DNA of 64,000 nt from Alphaproteobacteria bacterium (GCA_020632755.1 JACKEY010000023.1:1-64000); one strand, 5' to 3'; shown: positions 53,349 through 62,854, numbered from the stretch's first letter. Program-made: numbers and translations. The notes: generated from the sequence alone by a model not told the origin.

Positions 53349-54596
53349 TCAGTGCCCCGCGATGCGCAGCACGACCTTGGGGTGCTGCTGGATGCGGCGC
53401 TCGAAGTCGTCGCGATCCCAGGTGGCGAAGTCCACCAGCGCGTCGCCGCCGCCGCCCAGGATGACCTCCCAGATGGCGTCCTGGATGCCGTTGCCCTTGT
53501 TCTCGAGCAGGTTGCGGACCAGCTCCCAGGTCTCGAAGATGCGGCGGCCCACCACGGCGTGGATCTGCAGGCCGTTCATCACGACCCGGTGGATGTCCTC
53601 GATGACGGCGTCGCCGTTCTTCACGCCGAACATCACGACGTGACCGCCACGGCGGGTCATCTTGATGGAGTTGTTGAGCGCCGAGTTGAAGCCGGCCATC
53701 TCCATGGCGACGTCGACGCCCGTGCCGTCGGTGAGTTCGTGGATGCGCTCGATGAGCGCCGGGTCGCTCTTGTGCATCGCAGCCGGGTCGGGCAGGCCGG
53801 GTGACAGGACCACGTCGGCGCCGAGCTTGCGGGCGAGCTCGGCGTGGTGCGGGTCGATCTCGACCCCGATGACCTGGCTGGCCCCCATGCCGCGGGCGAT
53901 CAGGATGGCGAACAGGCCGATCGTGCCGCAGCCGATGACGGCGACGCGCTTGCCGCGCAGCTCGGTGACCTGGCAGGCGTGCATGGCGTTGCCGAAGGGT
54001 TCCTGGACCGCAGCGACCTCGGGCCGGATGCGGGTCAGGTCCGTCGGCCACAGGGACTTCGCCGGCAGCTTCACGTACTCGGCGAAGCAGCCGTCGGTGC
54101 TGATCCCGATGATCTTGTCGCGGGCGCAGACGTGCGTGTCGCCCACGCGGCACTGGAAGCAGGTGCCGCAGATGATGTGCGACTCGGTGCTGACGACGTC
54201 GCCGACCTGGTAGCCGTACTTCTCGCCGACCCGCTCGCCGACCGCGACGATGCGGCCCAGCATCTCGTGGCCGACGATCCGCTTGTCGCGGCCTTCTTCG
54301 TCCAGGCTGCCCAGGATCATGTCGCCGAAGGCCTTGCGCCACCAGATGCCGCGGTCGCTGCCGCAGAAGCCGGCGTACATCACCTGGATGATGACGTGGC
54401 TGCGGTCGGCGCCCTCGGGCTCGTCCAGGGTGGGCGTGGGCACGCGCTCCTTGACCAGGCCCGTGCTGCGGGCCCACTCCTCGCGGGAGCGGTCGAAGGT
54501 CAGCGCCTGCATGGTGGCGGGCAGGGAAGCGGTCCGCGGACCGGGGGAAGTCTCGGGCTCCGAGGGAGTGGAGCCGGTGCTGCCGTCGTCGAGCAT
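53349..54596 (-). CDS. zinc-dependent medium-chain alcohol dehydrogenase (threonine dehydrogenase-like)
   Basis: 415 residues from ATG at 54596; the conserved part begins at a second Met (MQALTFDRSREEW), so 25-30 residues may be an extension. Catalytic zinc ligands lie in YAGFCGSDRGIWW and GHEMLGRIVAVG; the structural zinc loop is CGTCFQCRVGDTHVC; the NAD(P)-binding fold starts VAVIGCGTIGLFAILIARGMGA. The EPFGNAMHA and HVVMFGVKNGD segments resemble L-threonine 3-dehydrogenase, but the substrate could be another polyol. It is divergent from an aldehyde dehydrogenase gene, which could act on its product. TACGCT at 54620-54625 may be its promoter. Confidence 0.9.
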   Translation of the reverse strand: MLDDGSTGSTPSEPETSPGPRTASLPATMQALTFDRSREEWARSTGLVKERVPTPTLDEPEGADRSHVIIQVMYAGFCGSDRGIWWRKAFGDMILGSLDEEGRDKRIVGHEMLGRIVAVGERVGEKYGYQVGDVVSTESHIICGTCFQCRVGDTHVCARDKIIGISTDGCFAEYVKLPAKSLWPTDLTRIRPEVAAVQEPFGNAMHACQVTELRGKRVAVIGCGTIGLFAILIARGMGASQVIGVEIDPHHAELARKLGADVVLSPGLPDPAAMHKSDPALIERIHELTDGTGVDVAMEMAGFNSALNNSIKMTRRGGHVVMFGVKNGDAVIEDIHRVVMNGLQIHAVVGRRIFETWELVRNLLENKGNGIQDAIWEVILGGGGDALVDFATWDRDDFERRIQQHPKVVLRIAGH

Positions 54597-54619
54597 GGGT
54601 GCACCTCGTCGGTGCAGCC

Positions 54620-54625
54620 AGCGTA
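54620..54625 (-). promoter_or_regulatory. TACGCT -10-like element of the dehydrogenase gene
   Basis: Minus-strand TACGCT ends 23 bases before the ATG at 54596. Confidence 0.35.
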
Positions 54626-54701
54626 CCCCGCTCCGCGGCGTCGCAATGCCTTGCGGGCCCCGCCGCGACAGGCCACGGAGGGATCCCCCGCGGAGCACGC
54701 C

Positions 54702-56129
54702 ATGTACGCCCAGAGCATCCTGTCCGGCCAGCCCAGCGGCGCCTGCGTCGAGACCCGCGCCGTCGTCGACCCCTGGACCGGCGAGCGGCTGGGCGACCAG
54801 GCGCTGGTCGGCCCGCAGCAGATCGACGCCGCGATGGCCGCCGCCTTCGGCGCGCGAGCGGCCTGCCAGGCGCTGCCGCCGTGGCGCCGGGCGGAGATCC
54901 TGCACGCCATGGCCACCGGCGTCGCCGCCCGCAAGGACGCGCTCGTCGGCGCCATCGTCCGCGAGGCGGGCAAGCCCGTCCGCTTCGCCCGCGGCGAGGT
55001 CGACCGCTGCGTCGACACCCTGACCTTCGCCGCCGAAGAAGCGAAGCGCCCCGCCCACGAAGTCGTCGACCTGGGCGCCGTCGCCGCCGGCCAGGGCCGG
55101 ACCGGGCTGGTCAAGCGCTACCCGGCCGGCGTGGTCGTCGGCATCGCGCCGTTCAACTTCCCGCTCAACCTGGTGGCCCACAAGATCGCGCCGGCGATCG
55201 CCGCCGGCTGCCCGTGGATCATCAAGCCGGGCGACCCGACCCCGACCCCGGCGCTGATCCTGGCCGAGCTCGCGGTCGCGGCCGGCTGGCCCGCCGACGC
55301 CGCCCATGTGCTGCTGCTGTCCCGCGGGCACGCGCCGCTGCTGGTCTCCGACGAGCGCCCCGCCATCGTCAGCTTCACCGGCAGCGACCGGGTCGGGTGG
55401 GCGGTCAAGGCCCAGGCCGGCCGCAAGCGCGTGCTGCTCGAGCTCGGTGGCGCCGCCCCGGCCATCGTGCTCGCCGACGCCGACCTGGACCTGGCCGCCG
55501 AGCGCATCGCGTTCGGGGCCTTCGCCTACGCCGGCCAGGTCTGCATCAGCGTGCAGCGCGTGGTCGTGGCAGCCGCGGTCGCCGACGCCCTGCGCGAGCG
55601 CCTGGTCGCGCGCACGACTCACGAGGTGCCCTGGGGCGACCCCTGGGACGACGCCACCGTGAGCGGCCCGATGGTCGGCGAGGACCACGCCGACCGCGTC
55701 GTGGCCTGGTGGGAGGAGGCCGAGGGCCGTGGCGCCCGCCGCCTGGCCGGAGGCGCCCGCGAGGGAGCCCGCCTGCTGGCCCCCGCACTGCACGAGGCCG
55801 TCCCCCACGACTGCGACCTGTACCGCCGCGAGCTGTTCGGCCCCGGCGTGCTGCTCGAGGTCGCCCGCGACACCGACCACGCGCTCGCCCTGGCCGACGA
55901 AGGCCCCTGGGGCCTGCAGGCCGGCATCTTCACGAGCGACGTGCAGGCGCTGATGCAGGCCCACGACCGGCTGGCGGTCGGCGGCATCATCCACGACGAC
56001 GTGCCGACCTTCCGCGTCGACCACATGCCCTACGGCGGCATCGCCCAGAGCGGGCTCGGCCGCGAGGGCCTGCGCTACGCCATCGCGGAGTACACCGAGC
56101 CGCGCATGTTGGCGCTGCGCCAGCGCTGA
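54702..56129 (+). CDS. aldehyde dehydrogenase family protein
   Basis: 475 residues. NAD(P)-binding and catalytic motifs: GIAPFNFPLNLVAHKIAPA (GxAPFNFPL), SFTGSDRVGWAVK, the catalytic Glu in LELGGAAPAIVL and the nucleophile Cys in AYAGQVCISVQRV. The GQVC context and MPYGGIAQSGLGREG near the C-terminus resemble aldehyde dehydrogenases acting on small aldehydes such as lactaldehyde, succinate semialdehyde or glyceraldehyde-3-phosphate. Start ATG at 54702; CGGAG lies 11 bases upstream. Divergent pairing with the alcohol dehydrogenase hints at a two-step oxidation (inference). Confidence 0.92.
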   Translation: MYAQSILSGQPSGACVETRAVVDPWTGERLGDQALVGPQQIDAAMAAAFGARAACQALPPWRRAEILHAMATGVAARKDALVGAIVREAGKPVRFARGEVDRCVDTLTFAAEEAKRPAHEVVDLGAVAAGQGRTGLVKRYPAGVVVGIAPFNFPLNLVAHKIAPAIAAGCPWIIKPGDPTPTPALILAELAVAAGWPADAAHVLLLSRGHAPLLVSDERPAIVSFTGSDRVGWAVKAQAGRKRVLLELGGAAPAIVLADADLDLAAERIAFGAFAYAGQVCISVQRVVVAAAVADALRERLVARTTHEVPWGDPWDDATVSGPMVGEDHADRVVAWWEEAEGRGARRLAGGAREGARLLAPALHEAVPHDCDLYRRELFGPGVLLEVARDTDHALALADEGPWGLQAGIFTSDVQALMQAHDRLAVGGIIHDDVPTFRVDHMPYGGIAQSGLGREGLRYAIAEYTEPRMLALRQR

Positions 56130-56141
56130 GGGGCGCGGCCG

Positions 56142-57260
56142 CTACAGGTAGTAGTGGCCGTCGACACCGATGGCGCCGCTGTGGAAGGACCAGTAGCTCG
56201 AGCTGTAGGGGGCGATGGCGCCGCCGCCGATCTCGAAGCGGCTGTCGGCGCCGGTCTTGTTCCGCTCGAGGAACTTCACGCCGAAGCTGACGACGTTGAA
56301 CCGGAAGCTGTCGCCTTCTTCCCAGCCCAGGTCCTTCATGTAGACGTTGGTCTCGAAGAAGAAGCGGACCGTGTCGCCCGGGCTGACGGTCACGTTGGCG
56401 CCGCCGACCACGCGGGGGCTGAACAGGCCGTAGGTCACGAGCTCGGTGCCGAACTGCGCCTGGACGTCGATGCTCAGGTCGCCGCCACCGGGGGTGATGC
56501 GCTGGCCGGCCGCCAGCTGCGGGCGGATGCCGACGTAGGTCGGGTTCGTGTTCATGCGGAAGTCGCCCAGCACGGCCACGATGGTCTTGCTCTTGGCGGA
56601 CTTCACGAAGGCCCACTTCACGCCGGGCTCGATGGACACGCCGCCGTAGCGGCCGCGCACGCCGGCGTGGGCCGACAGGTTGCGCAGGAAGGCGTACTCG
56701 AAGTCCAGGATCGGCGCGACGTAGCCGGGCAGACCGAACTCGACGCCAGCGCGGACCTTCTTGCGGGGGTCGATGTTCTCGATGGTGAAGGGCTGGGCGA
56801 AGTTCAGCTCGGCCTTGCCGGCTTCCACGCGCTCTTCTTCGTCGACGATGCGGCTGTCGTACATCCGCTCCTCGAGCTTCTCGACCCGGGCCTCGATGCG
56901 CGTGCGGAACTGGGTGTTCGGGTAGTCGCGCAGGTACTTGCCCCAAGCCATCGCCTCTTCTTCGGGGGGGAGGCGCTCGACCTCGGCCTGGTAGTCCCGG
57001 TAGATGTCGGCGGTGTCGACGCCTTCCAGGTTCATGTCGACGTCGTCGAGCGGGTCGACGTCGTCGGTGGGCTCGGTGAAGTCGAACTCGTCGTCCTCTT
57101 CTTCCGGCGGGGCGTCGATGGCCTTGCCGCCGTCTTCGTCGTCCTCGGTCCCGGAGTCGTCGTCGATGAAGTCGAAGTCGTCGTCCTGGGCGGCGGCCGG
57201 GGCCGCGGTCAGGAGCAGGCCGAGCGAGGCGGCGAGGAGGGACAGGGGGCGACGGGCCAT
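56142..57260 (-). CDS. outer-membrane beta-barrel protein with acidic N-terminal linker
   Basis: 372 residues. The signal peptide ends AAPAAAQDDD. A strongly acidic, low-complexity linker (about 25-95, rich in Asp/Glu) is followed by a helical segment (YRDYQAEVERLPPEEEAMAWGKYL and EARVEKLEERMYD) and a beta-barrel domain from about residue 150 (VRAGVEFGLPGYVAPILDFEYAF; GGVSIEPGVKWAFVK), ending with a terminal aromatic YYL. It may be a small porin or an OmpA-like barrel without a peptidoglycan domain. The acidic linker could bind cations (inference). Convergent with the aldehyde dehydrogenase gene. Confidence 0.8.
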   Translation of the reverse strand: MARRPLSLLAASLGLLLTAAPAAAQDDDFDFIDDDSGTEDDEDGGKAIDAPPEEEDDEFDFTEPTDDVDPLDDVDMNLEGVDTADIYRDYQAEVERLPPEEEAMAWGKYLRDYPNTQFRTRIEARVEKLEERMYDSRIVDEEERVEAGKAELNFAQPFTIENIDPRKKVRAGVEFGLPGYVAPILDFEYAFLRNLSAHAGVRGRYGGVSIEPGVKWAFVKSAKSKTIVAVLGDFRMNTNPTYVGIRPQLAAGQRITPGGGDLSIDVQAQFGTELVTYGLFSPRVVGGANVTVSPGDTVRFFFETNVYMKDLGWEEGDSFRFNVVSFGVKFLERNKTGADSRFEIGGGAIAPYSSSYWSFHSGAIGVDGHYYL

Positions 57261-57421
57261 GGGGAGCCTCGATTCGGAGGATGCGGTTCCACCGCGGTTC
57301 AGCAGGTCACGGCGGGCGGGAGGCGGCGATGATAGTGCCCGGCCCCCGGCCACGCAACCAGACCAGCACGGGCTCCACACGCCCCTTGCAACGTGCTGTG
57401 CACCCGCCCGACACGGACCCC

Positions 57422-58138
57422 GTGAGCGACCCCGACGCCCCCTCCGATGCCGCCCCGGACGCGCCCGCCCTGGACCCCGACGCACGCATCCGGGCCGATG
57501 CCGAGCAGGTGCGCACCTGGCTGGTGACCGTCCGCGGCGGCGCACCCTTCCTGAGCCCCGCCGACGACCACCTGCTGCTGTCCTGGCTACAGGCCGGCAT
57601 TCCCGCCGCGGCCATCGTCGCCGCCATCGACACGGTGGCCGAGCGTCGGCGCCAGCGACGGGCCCGACGTCGCCTGAGCCTGCGGGACTGCCGGAAGGTG
57701 GTCGAGGCCGGTCCCCGCGCGTCCCGCCGCGGCCCGGCGGGCCCCGAGCACTTCCAGGCCCCGGCCCCACCGGCCGCCCGCGGCGCCCTGGACGACCTGA
57801 TCGACGAGATCGCCGCCACCCCCGTGCCCGACTCCCTGCGACCCGCCCACGACGCGCTGCTCGCCGCCCTGCGCGGCCTTCCCGCCGGCGCCCACGTCGA
57901 CGAGGTCGGCCGCGCCGCCGCTGCTGCCGTCACCGCCTTCCACGACGCCGCTTGGAACGCCGCCACCCCCGAGCACGACGCCCTGCGGGAGCGGGCCGCC
58001 GCCCAGCTCGCCGGCATGCGGTCCGCGCTCAAGCCGCGGGAGTGGACCGAGCTCGTCGAGGAGGTCGCCCGGGACCTGCTGCGCCAGCGCACCCCCGCTG
58101 TGTCCGCGCGGAGGGTGTGGGATAGGCTCGCCGGGTGA
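57422..58138 (+). CDS. helical protein of unknown function upstream of a DnaC-like ATPase
   Basis: 238 residues from GTG at 57422; an in-frame ATG at 57281 would prepend a sequence without family character. The first 25 residues are an Asp/Pro/Ala-rich tail. The rest is helical and rich in Arg/Ala (TVAERRRQRRARRRLSLRDCRKVVEAG; TELVEEVARDLLRQRTP). No family is recognised. It overlaps the next gene by GTGA, and its basic region suggests nucleic-acid contact. By position it could be a DnaD/DnaB-like partner of the downstream helicase loader (inference). Confidence 0.65.
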   Translation: MSDPDAPSDAAPDAPALDPDARIRADAEQVRTWLVTVRGGAPFLSPADDHLLLSWLQAGIPAAAIVAAIDTVAERRRQRRARRRLSLRDCRKVVEAGPRASRRGPAGPEHFQAPAPPAARGALDDLIDEIAATPVPDSLRPAHDALLAALRGLPAGAHVDEVGRAAAAAVTAFHDAAWNAATPEHDALRERAAAQLAGMRSALKPREWTELVEEVARDLLRQRTPAVSARRVWDRLAG

Positions 58139-59013
58139 CGCTGCCGCCCGCCGACCAGGCCCCCGTCCAGGGGTTGCCCGACTGCCCCCACTGCCGGGGG
58201 GACGGCTACGTGGTGCGCGGCGTCGGCGCGCTGGCGGTCGCCGAGCGCTGCAGCTGCGTGCCGGTCTGCCCCCGCTGCCACGGCACCGGGCGCGTCACCG
58301 TCGAGCGGGACGGCCGCCCGCTGACCGGTCGCTGCCGCTGCCAGCTGCTGCCCGACCGGATCGTGCACTTCAACCACGCCCAGGTCCCGGCCCGCCACCG
58401 GGACGCGACCCTGGCGACCTTCGCCCGCGGCGCGATGCGGTGGGAGGAACCGACCAAGCTGCCGGCCTACCAGGCCGCCGCCGACTGGTTCGCCAGCCTG
58501 CGCGAGGGCACCGGCGTGCCGCCGGGCATCGTCTTCCACGGCCCGGTCGGCCGCGGCAAGACCCACCTGCTCATCGGCATGATCCGGGCGATGACGCTGG
58601 ACTACGGCCTGGTCGCCCGCTTCGTCGAGTTCAGCCGCCTGCTGGGCCAGCTCAAGGAACGCTACAGCCGCGGCCAGGGCGACAGCGAGCTGCTGGGCGA
58701 GCTGGCCGAGGTGCCCGTGCTGGCCGTCGACGAGCTGGGCAAGGGCCGGCTGACCGACTGGGAGCTCGCGATCATCGACGAGGTCGTCAGCCGCCGGTAC
58801 AACGCCGGACTCTGCACCTTCGGCACGACGAACTACCTGCCCAAGGAAGCGTCGGGCATCCAGTCGGTGAACCTCGCGAACCCCGAAGGACCGCGGCAGA
58901 CGCTCGGCGATCGGGTGGGCGACCGGGTCTACAGCCGCCTGCGCGAGATGTGCAGCTTCGTGGAAGTCGAAGGCGGCGACATGCGCGGCAAGGTCACGGA
59001 CGCGGCAGGCTGA
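58135..59013 (+). CDS. DnaC/IstB-like AAA+ ATPase with N-terminal DnaJ-type zinc motifs
   Basis: 292 residues, GTG start overlapping the upstream stop. Residues 15-75 contain CPHCRGDG, CSC, CPRCHGTG and CRCQ: two CxxCxGxG motifs of the DnaJ zinc-finger type plus extra Cys pairs, so a zinc-binding module is fused in front. The ATPase has Walker A GPVGRGKTHLL, Walker B VPVLAVDELGKG, sensor 1 TFGTTNYLP and a terminal arginine-finger region (RVYSRLREMC), as in DnaC/DnaI helicase loaders. No IS element surrounds it, arguing against an IstB role. It probably loads or remodels a replicative helicase. Confidence 0.85.
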   Translation: MTLPPADQAPVQGLPDCPHCRGDGYVVRGVGALAVAERCSCVPVCPRCHGTGRVTVERDGRPLTGRCRCQLLPDRIVHFNHAQVPARHRDATLATFARGAMRWEEPTKLPAYQAAADWFASLREGTGVPPGIVFHGPVGRGKTHLLIGMIRAMTLDYGLVARFVEFSRLLGQLKERYSRGQGDSELLGELAEVPVLAVDELGKGRLTDWELAIIDEVVSRRYNAGLCTFGTTNYLPKEASGIQSVNLANPEGPRQTLGDRVGDRVYSRLREMCSFVEVEGGDMRGKVTDAAG

Positions 59014-59046
59014 ACCACTACCGGCCCAGCGCTCTCCCCGCGGCGC

Positions 59047-61827
59047 TCAGTCGCCGTCCGGCGGGTAGGACTGGCCCGGCTTGCGGATGGCGAGCTTGTA
59101 GTCGCGCGCCTCTTCCGCCCGGCGGCGCACGTGGCTGCGGGTCGGATCGAGCTCCATGACCCGCGCCAGGCGGGCATAGGCGAGCTCCCAGTCCTGGGCG
59201 GCGAAGGCAGCGTCCCCCTCGGCCTGCAGCGCGTCCGCGTCGGCCGCAGAGGCGTCGACCAGTCCCTCCAGCCGATGATCCCAGCGACGGGCCAGCAGCA
59301 GCGCGTCCACCCGGGCGTCGCGGTCGGCCTCGCTTCCGGCCCGGGCCAGGTAGCAGCCGGCCAGCTCGGTGCGCACGTCGGCTTCGTTGCGGGCCCGCCA
59401 GTCCAGGTCGGCCAGCACGTGGCGGGTCGCGTCCTTGAACATGGGCCAGGCATCGTCGCAGTCGCCCGCCGCCATCGCGTCCCGGGCCGCCTGCAGGTCC
59501 TTGCCGGCTTCGTCATAGGCCCGGCCGGCGCTGGTCACGGTCACCTTCACGCCCGGCAGCCAGTACTCGCCGTCCACGTAGCGGGGGCTCCCCGACGCCT
59601 GGTAGGGCTCGTCGTCGACCAGCCGCGGGGACAGCACCCGGCCCTGGGCCTCGTCGAGCAGCACCAGGCCCAGGTCGTAGTCGCCGGCCGCCAGGCCCTG
59701 GGGCACCGCGACGCGGAAGTACCCGTGGACCTGCTCGCTGCGGCTCCAGTCCTGGGGCGCGTACCAGCCGTAGCCGGGCTGCACCGCCACGACGCCGCGG
59801 TGCTCCGGCCCCGCCTGGCCGCTGCCGTCGTCGAACACCAGCAGCGCCTGGAAGCCCTCGTCCCGGGGCCGGGCCTGGAAGACCAGGTGCACGAACAGCT
59901 CGCCGCCGTGCGGCACGATCGGGCTGCGCACGTCGGCGGACAGCAGCCGCACCCGCCCGACGAAGTCCACGGCCGGGAAGTCGGGGAAGGCCCGACCCGT
60001 CGTGACGAACAGGTCCTTGCGCACGTGGTTGCCGACGTGCAGCCGCTTGTTGCCGTAGGGGTAGCCGGGGATCTCGAGGTAGCCCTGCTTCCACTGGCGG
60101 AAGCTCGGGATGCGCGTCGCGCGGGCCCAGTTGCTGTGCACATGAGCGAAGTCGGGGACGTTCTCCTCGAAGATGTACTCGGTCATGAAGGCGCGGTCGT
60201 AGCGGCGATGCCGGGCGATGGGCACGTCGACCAGGCCGGCCATGTCGTGGATGCGCCAGTCGGTGAAGTACAGGTGCGCGCCCATGTCGACGTCGAGCAG
60301 CGTGACGTCGTCGAGATCGAGCTTGCGCTGGACCTCCTTCATGTACCAGACCCGCCGGTGGATGTCCCGGGTCGCGACGTCCGGACCAGCGGCGTAGTCG
60401 AAGCTGTGCGTGCCCTCGCTCACGGCGAAGGCGCCGGTCAGCGGCACGACCACCAGTGCCCAGGACGGCAGGGCCAGGTGCCCCAGCCGGTCCCCCGGCA
60501 GCGGCAGGCGCCGGTCCATCAGCGGCAGCCCGTCGATGAGCTCGGCCAGGCCGATGGCCATCAGCGGGAACATGCCAGCGCCGATGATGTTGTACCAGCG
60601 CAGGCCGTTCATCCACTCGTAGCCGGTGTAGACCCAGAACAGCAGCCCGCCGGTGAACAGGCACCACAGCAGGCTGCGGGCCAGCCAGCCCGGCCGCCCC
60701 AGGTTGGCCAGGCCGAGCAGCACCGACCAGCCGAGCAGGGACCCGACCCGCAGCTTGATCCACGCGCCGGAGACGTCGGACCAGAAGGCGGGCATGCCGT
60801 CCGGCAGGCCTTCCTTGCCGTCCCACAACAGCACCGTGCCCAGCCAGGCGATGGCCACGACCCCCACCCACCGGCGCCAGCCGCGCAGGCCCGTCATCGC
60901 CAGCGGCAGGAGCGGCAGGGCGTAGACCAGGTGGTGGGACGTGAAGTAGCCGTGGATCTGGTTCCAGGCGCCGCTGGTCCAGCTCCAGGGCTTGAACTGG
61001 TTCACGCCCGACCCGGCCTTCGCGTAGTAGGTGTTGGGGAATTCCCAGCCGAAGTACCAGTAGCGCCAGCCGTTGTAGAGCGCGAAGGGCACCCCGAACA
61101 CCGCCAGCCACGACAACACGGCCAGCGGACGCCGGTTCAGCACCGCGGTCATCACGCGCGCCGCCAGCACCGCGGATGCGTACATCGCGCCTTCGGGCCG
61201 CGTCATGCAGGCCAGCACCATGAACACCGCGGACCACGGCATCCCGCCGCTGCCGCGCTGCTCGGCCTCGTGCTCGCGGCAGAGCGCCACGAAGCCGCCC
61301 AGCAGCAGGAAGACGTACAGGCTGTTCTCGAGGCCCGACGCGTTCCAGATGACGAACTGGGGGGCCAGCGCCAGCAGCAGCGGCCCCAGCAGGGCCAGCG
61401 CGTCGGTCGGCCGGCCCGTGGGGTCCGCCGAGTCCCGGGGCGCCAGGGCGGCCAGTGCCCGGCGACCGAGCCCGTAGGCCAGCGGCATCGTCGCGATGCC
61501 GAAGACCACGCCCATCACCTTGGCGGAGATCCACTCGGGGATGCCGATGGCGTAGAAGCCCGCGATCAGGAAGGTCCACAGCGGATTGCTGTAGCCCTCG
61601 ACCCGTTCGCCGCCGGCGAAGGTGACGAAGCCCTCGCCGTCGATGAAGTTGCGGGCGTAGGCGAAGGTGATCGCCGCGTCTTCGATGTACCAGGGCGACC
61701 CGAGGGTGAAGACCTGGTAGTGCACGACGTAGACCAGGCACACCAGCGCCAGGATCGCCCCGTGGCGACGCTCGCGGTCGGTCAGGGCCGACCACGCGGT
61801 CAGCAGTCGCTGCGGGACCCGGTCCAT
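59047..61827 (-). CDS. GT-C-type membrane glycosyltransferase with C-terminal helical repeat
   Basis: 926 residues. About twelve transmembrane helices in the first 500 residues, with EDAAITFAYARNFIDGEGFVT and GGERVEGYSNPLW in the first periplasmic loop. This is the (D/E)D...RN / EGYSNPLW layout of polyprenyl-phosphate-sugar-dependent GT-C enzymes such as arabinofuranosyl and mannosyl transferases. A large periplasmic domain follows, then a C-terminal helical stretch resembling TPR (LQAEGDAAFAAQDWELAYARLARVMELDP). It probably transfers a lipid-linked sugar to an envelope glycan. TAAGCC at 61855-61860 may be its promoter. Convergent with the DnaC-like gene. Confidence 0.85.
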   Translation of the reverse strand: MDRVPQRLLTAWSALTDRERRHGAILALVCLVYVVHYQVFTLGSPWYIEDAAITFAYARNFIDGEGFVTFAGGERVEGYSNPLWTFLIAGFYAIGIPEWISAKVMGVVFGIATMPLAYGLGRRALAALAPRDSADPTGRPTDALALLGPLLLALAPQFVIWNASGLENSLYVFLLLGGFVALCREHEAEQRGSGGMPWSAVFMVLACMTRPEGAMYASAVLAARVMTAVLNRRPLAVLSWLAVFGVPFALYNGWRYWYFGWEFPNTYYAKAGSGVNQFKPWSWTSGAWNQIHGYFTSHHLVYALPLLPLAMTGLRGWRRWVGVVAIAWLGTVLLWDGKEGLPDGMPAFWSDVSGAWIKLRVGSLLGWSVLLGLANLGRPGWLARSLLWCLFTGGLLFWVYTGYEWMNGLRWYNIIGAGMFPLMAIGLAELIDGLPLMDRRLPLPGDRLGHLALPSWALVVVPLTGAFAVSEGTHSFDYAAGPDVATRDIHRRVWYMKEVQRKLDLDDVTLLDVDMGAHLYFTDWRIHDMAGLVDVPIARHRRYDRAFMTEYIFEENVPDFAHVHSNWARATRIPSFRQWKQGYLEIPGYPYGNKRLHVGNHVRKDLFVTTGRAFPDFPAVDFVGRVRLLSADVRSPIVPHGGELFVHLVFQARPRDEGFQALLVFDDGSGQAGPEHRGVVAVQPGYGWYAPQDWSRSEQVHGYFRVAVPQGLAAGDYDLGLVLLDEAQGRVLSPRLVDDEPYQASGSPRYVDGEYWLPGVKVTVTSAGRAYDEAGKDLQAARDAMAAGDCDDAWPMFKDATRHVLADLDWRARNEADVRTELAGCYLARAGSEADRDARVDALLLARRWDHRLEGLVDASAADADALQAEGDAAFAAQDWELAYARLARVMELDPTRSHVRRRAEEARDYKLAIRKPGQSYPPDGD

Positions 61828-61854
61828 CCACCTTCCAGGCTGCGGGCGTCGCCC

Positions 61855-61860
61855 GGCTTA
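61855..61860 (-). promoter_or_regulatory. TAAGCC -10-like element of the glycosyltransferase gene
   Basis: Minus-strand GCGTTAAGCC ends 27 bases before the ATG at 61827. Confidence 0.35.
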
Positions 61861-61919
61861 ACGCAGCGATCGGCCCCCGAGCCCCGTCCGACGCTCCGTC
61901 GCAGGAGCGCCGGGCATCG

Positions 61920-62651
61920 TCACATCGTCTTCTTGACCGATGCGGCGGCGGCGGCTTCGCCCTGGGCGGCGGCCTTCTTCGCGGCCATCTGCTTCTTCAT
62001 GGCCTCGAGCTCCTGGCGGGCCGACGCGGTCGCGGCCTTGCTCTTGATCTTGTTGAGCTTGGAGTCGAGGGACTCGCCCGCGATCTCGCCAGCGACGTCG
62101 GCTTCGGCCTGGGCCTTCTCGATGGACTCGCGCACGTTCTCGAGGGCCTTGATGTCGGCGTCAGTGGACAGGCCGTCCAGCGTCTCGCGGATCTGGATGC
62201 GGGCTTCGGCGTTCGCCTTCTTGGCGAGCATCTCCTCCTTCTCGCGCTTGAGCTTCTCGATCTCGCCCTGGAAGGCGATGAGGCCCTCCTTCGCCTCTTC
62301 GGCCTGGGACGAGACCTTGTCGAGCTCGATGCGCAGGTCGGAGATGGACGAGGTCAGCTCGTCGCGCTTCTGGATCAGGATGAGGGCGGCTTCGTCCTCT
62401 CCCTCTTCCACCGCCACCGGGATCTGCACGCTGATCTCGGCGAGCTCCTTCTCCTTCTCCTCGAGCTCCGCGGAGATCTTGTTCCGCAGGTACACGATGC
62501 CGCTGACGGCCTTCTTGAGCTCCCGGTGCTTCTTGATCCGCTCTTCGATGGCGGACTCGTAGACGGCTTCGGGGTTCTTGCTCTCGATGTCCGAGACCCA
62601 CAGGCTGAGGAAGCCCTTCCAGACGTTGCTGAGGCGTTCGAAGAAACCCAT
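61920..62651 (-). CDS. PspA/IM30-like coiled-coil membrane-repair protein
   Basis: 243 residues, ATG with GGGAG upstream. MGFFERLSNVWKGFLSLWVSD starts a short amphipathic helix, the membrane-binding end of PspA/Vipp1 proteins. Nearly all of the rest is heptad-rich coiled coil (residues 25-215; KEKELAEISVQIPVAVEEGEDEAALILIQKRDELTSSI region). The C-terminus is Ala/Lys-rich. The family forms ESCRT-III-like oligomers that stabilise stressed membranes. A loose TTGTGG-N18-TACGTC on the minus strand near 62716-62745 may be its promoter; no psp regulator gene is adjacent. Confidence 0.82.
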   Translation of the reverse strand: MGFFERLSNVWKGFLSLWVSDIESKNPEAVYESAIEERIKKHRELKKAVSGIVYLRNKISAELEEKEKELAEISVQIPVAVEEGEDEAALILIQKRDELTSSISDLRIELDKVSSQAEEAKEGLIAFQGEIEKLKREKEEMLAKKANAEARIQIRETLDGLSTDADIKALENVRESIEKAQAEADVAGEIAGESLDSKLNKIKSKAATASARQELEAMKKQMAAKKAAAQGEAAAAASVKKTM

Positions 62652-62854
62652 CGGGAGGCTCCCTTGCTTGGGACGGCCGGCGAGCGGCAGAGGAGGAGGG
62701 TGTGCGAGTGACGTACCACGCTGCCCGGGATCCCCACAACGCACGACGTCCACCGAGCCTTGCAGTGGACGAGGGGACCCCTGGCGGGGCAGGGCTGGAT
62801 ACGGTGCCCTCCCCACCCTATTGCGGCGCCTCCCCCGGGGCCCGACGGCCAGCC

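Noticed and set aside
58135..59013. IstB transposition helper of an IS21 element
   Set aside because: No istA transposase, terminal inverted repeats or target duplication nearby, and the N-terminal zinc module is foreign to IstB.
59131..62562. 1143-residue open frame on the plus strand over the glycosyltransferase and PspA-like genes
   Set aside because: Antisense shadow; composition and lack of motifs argue against coding.
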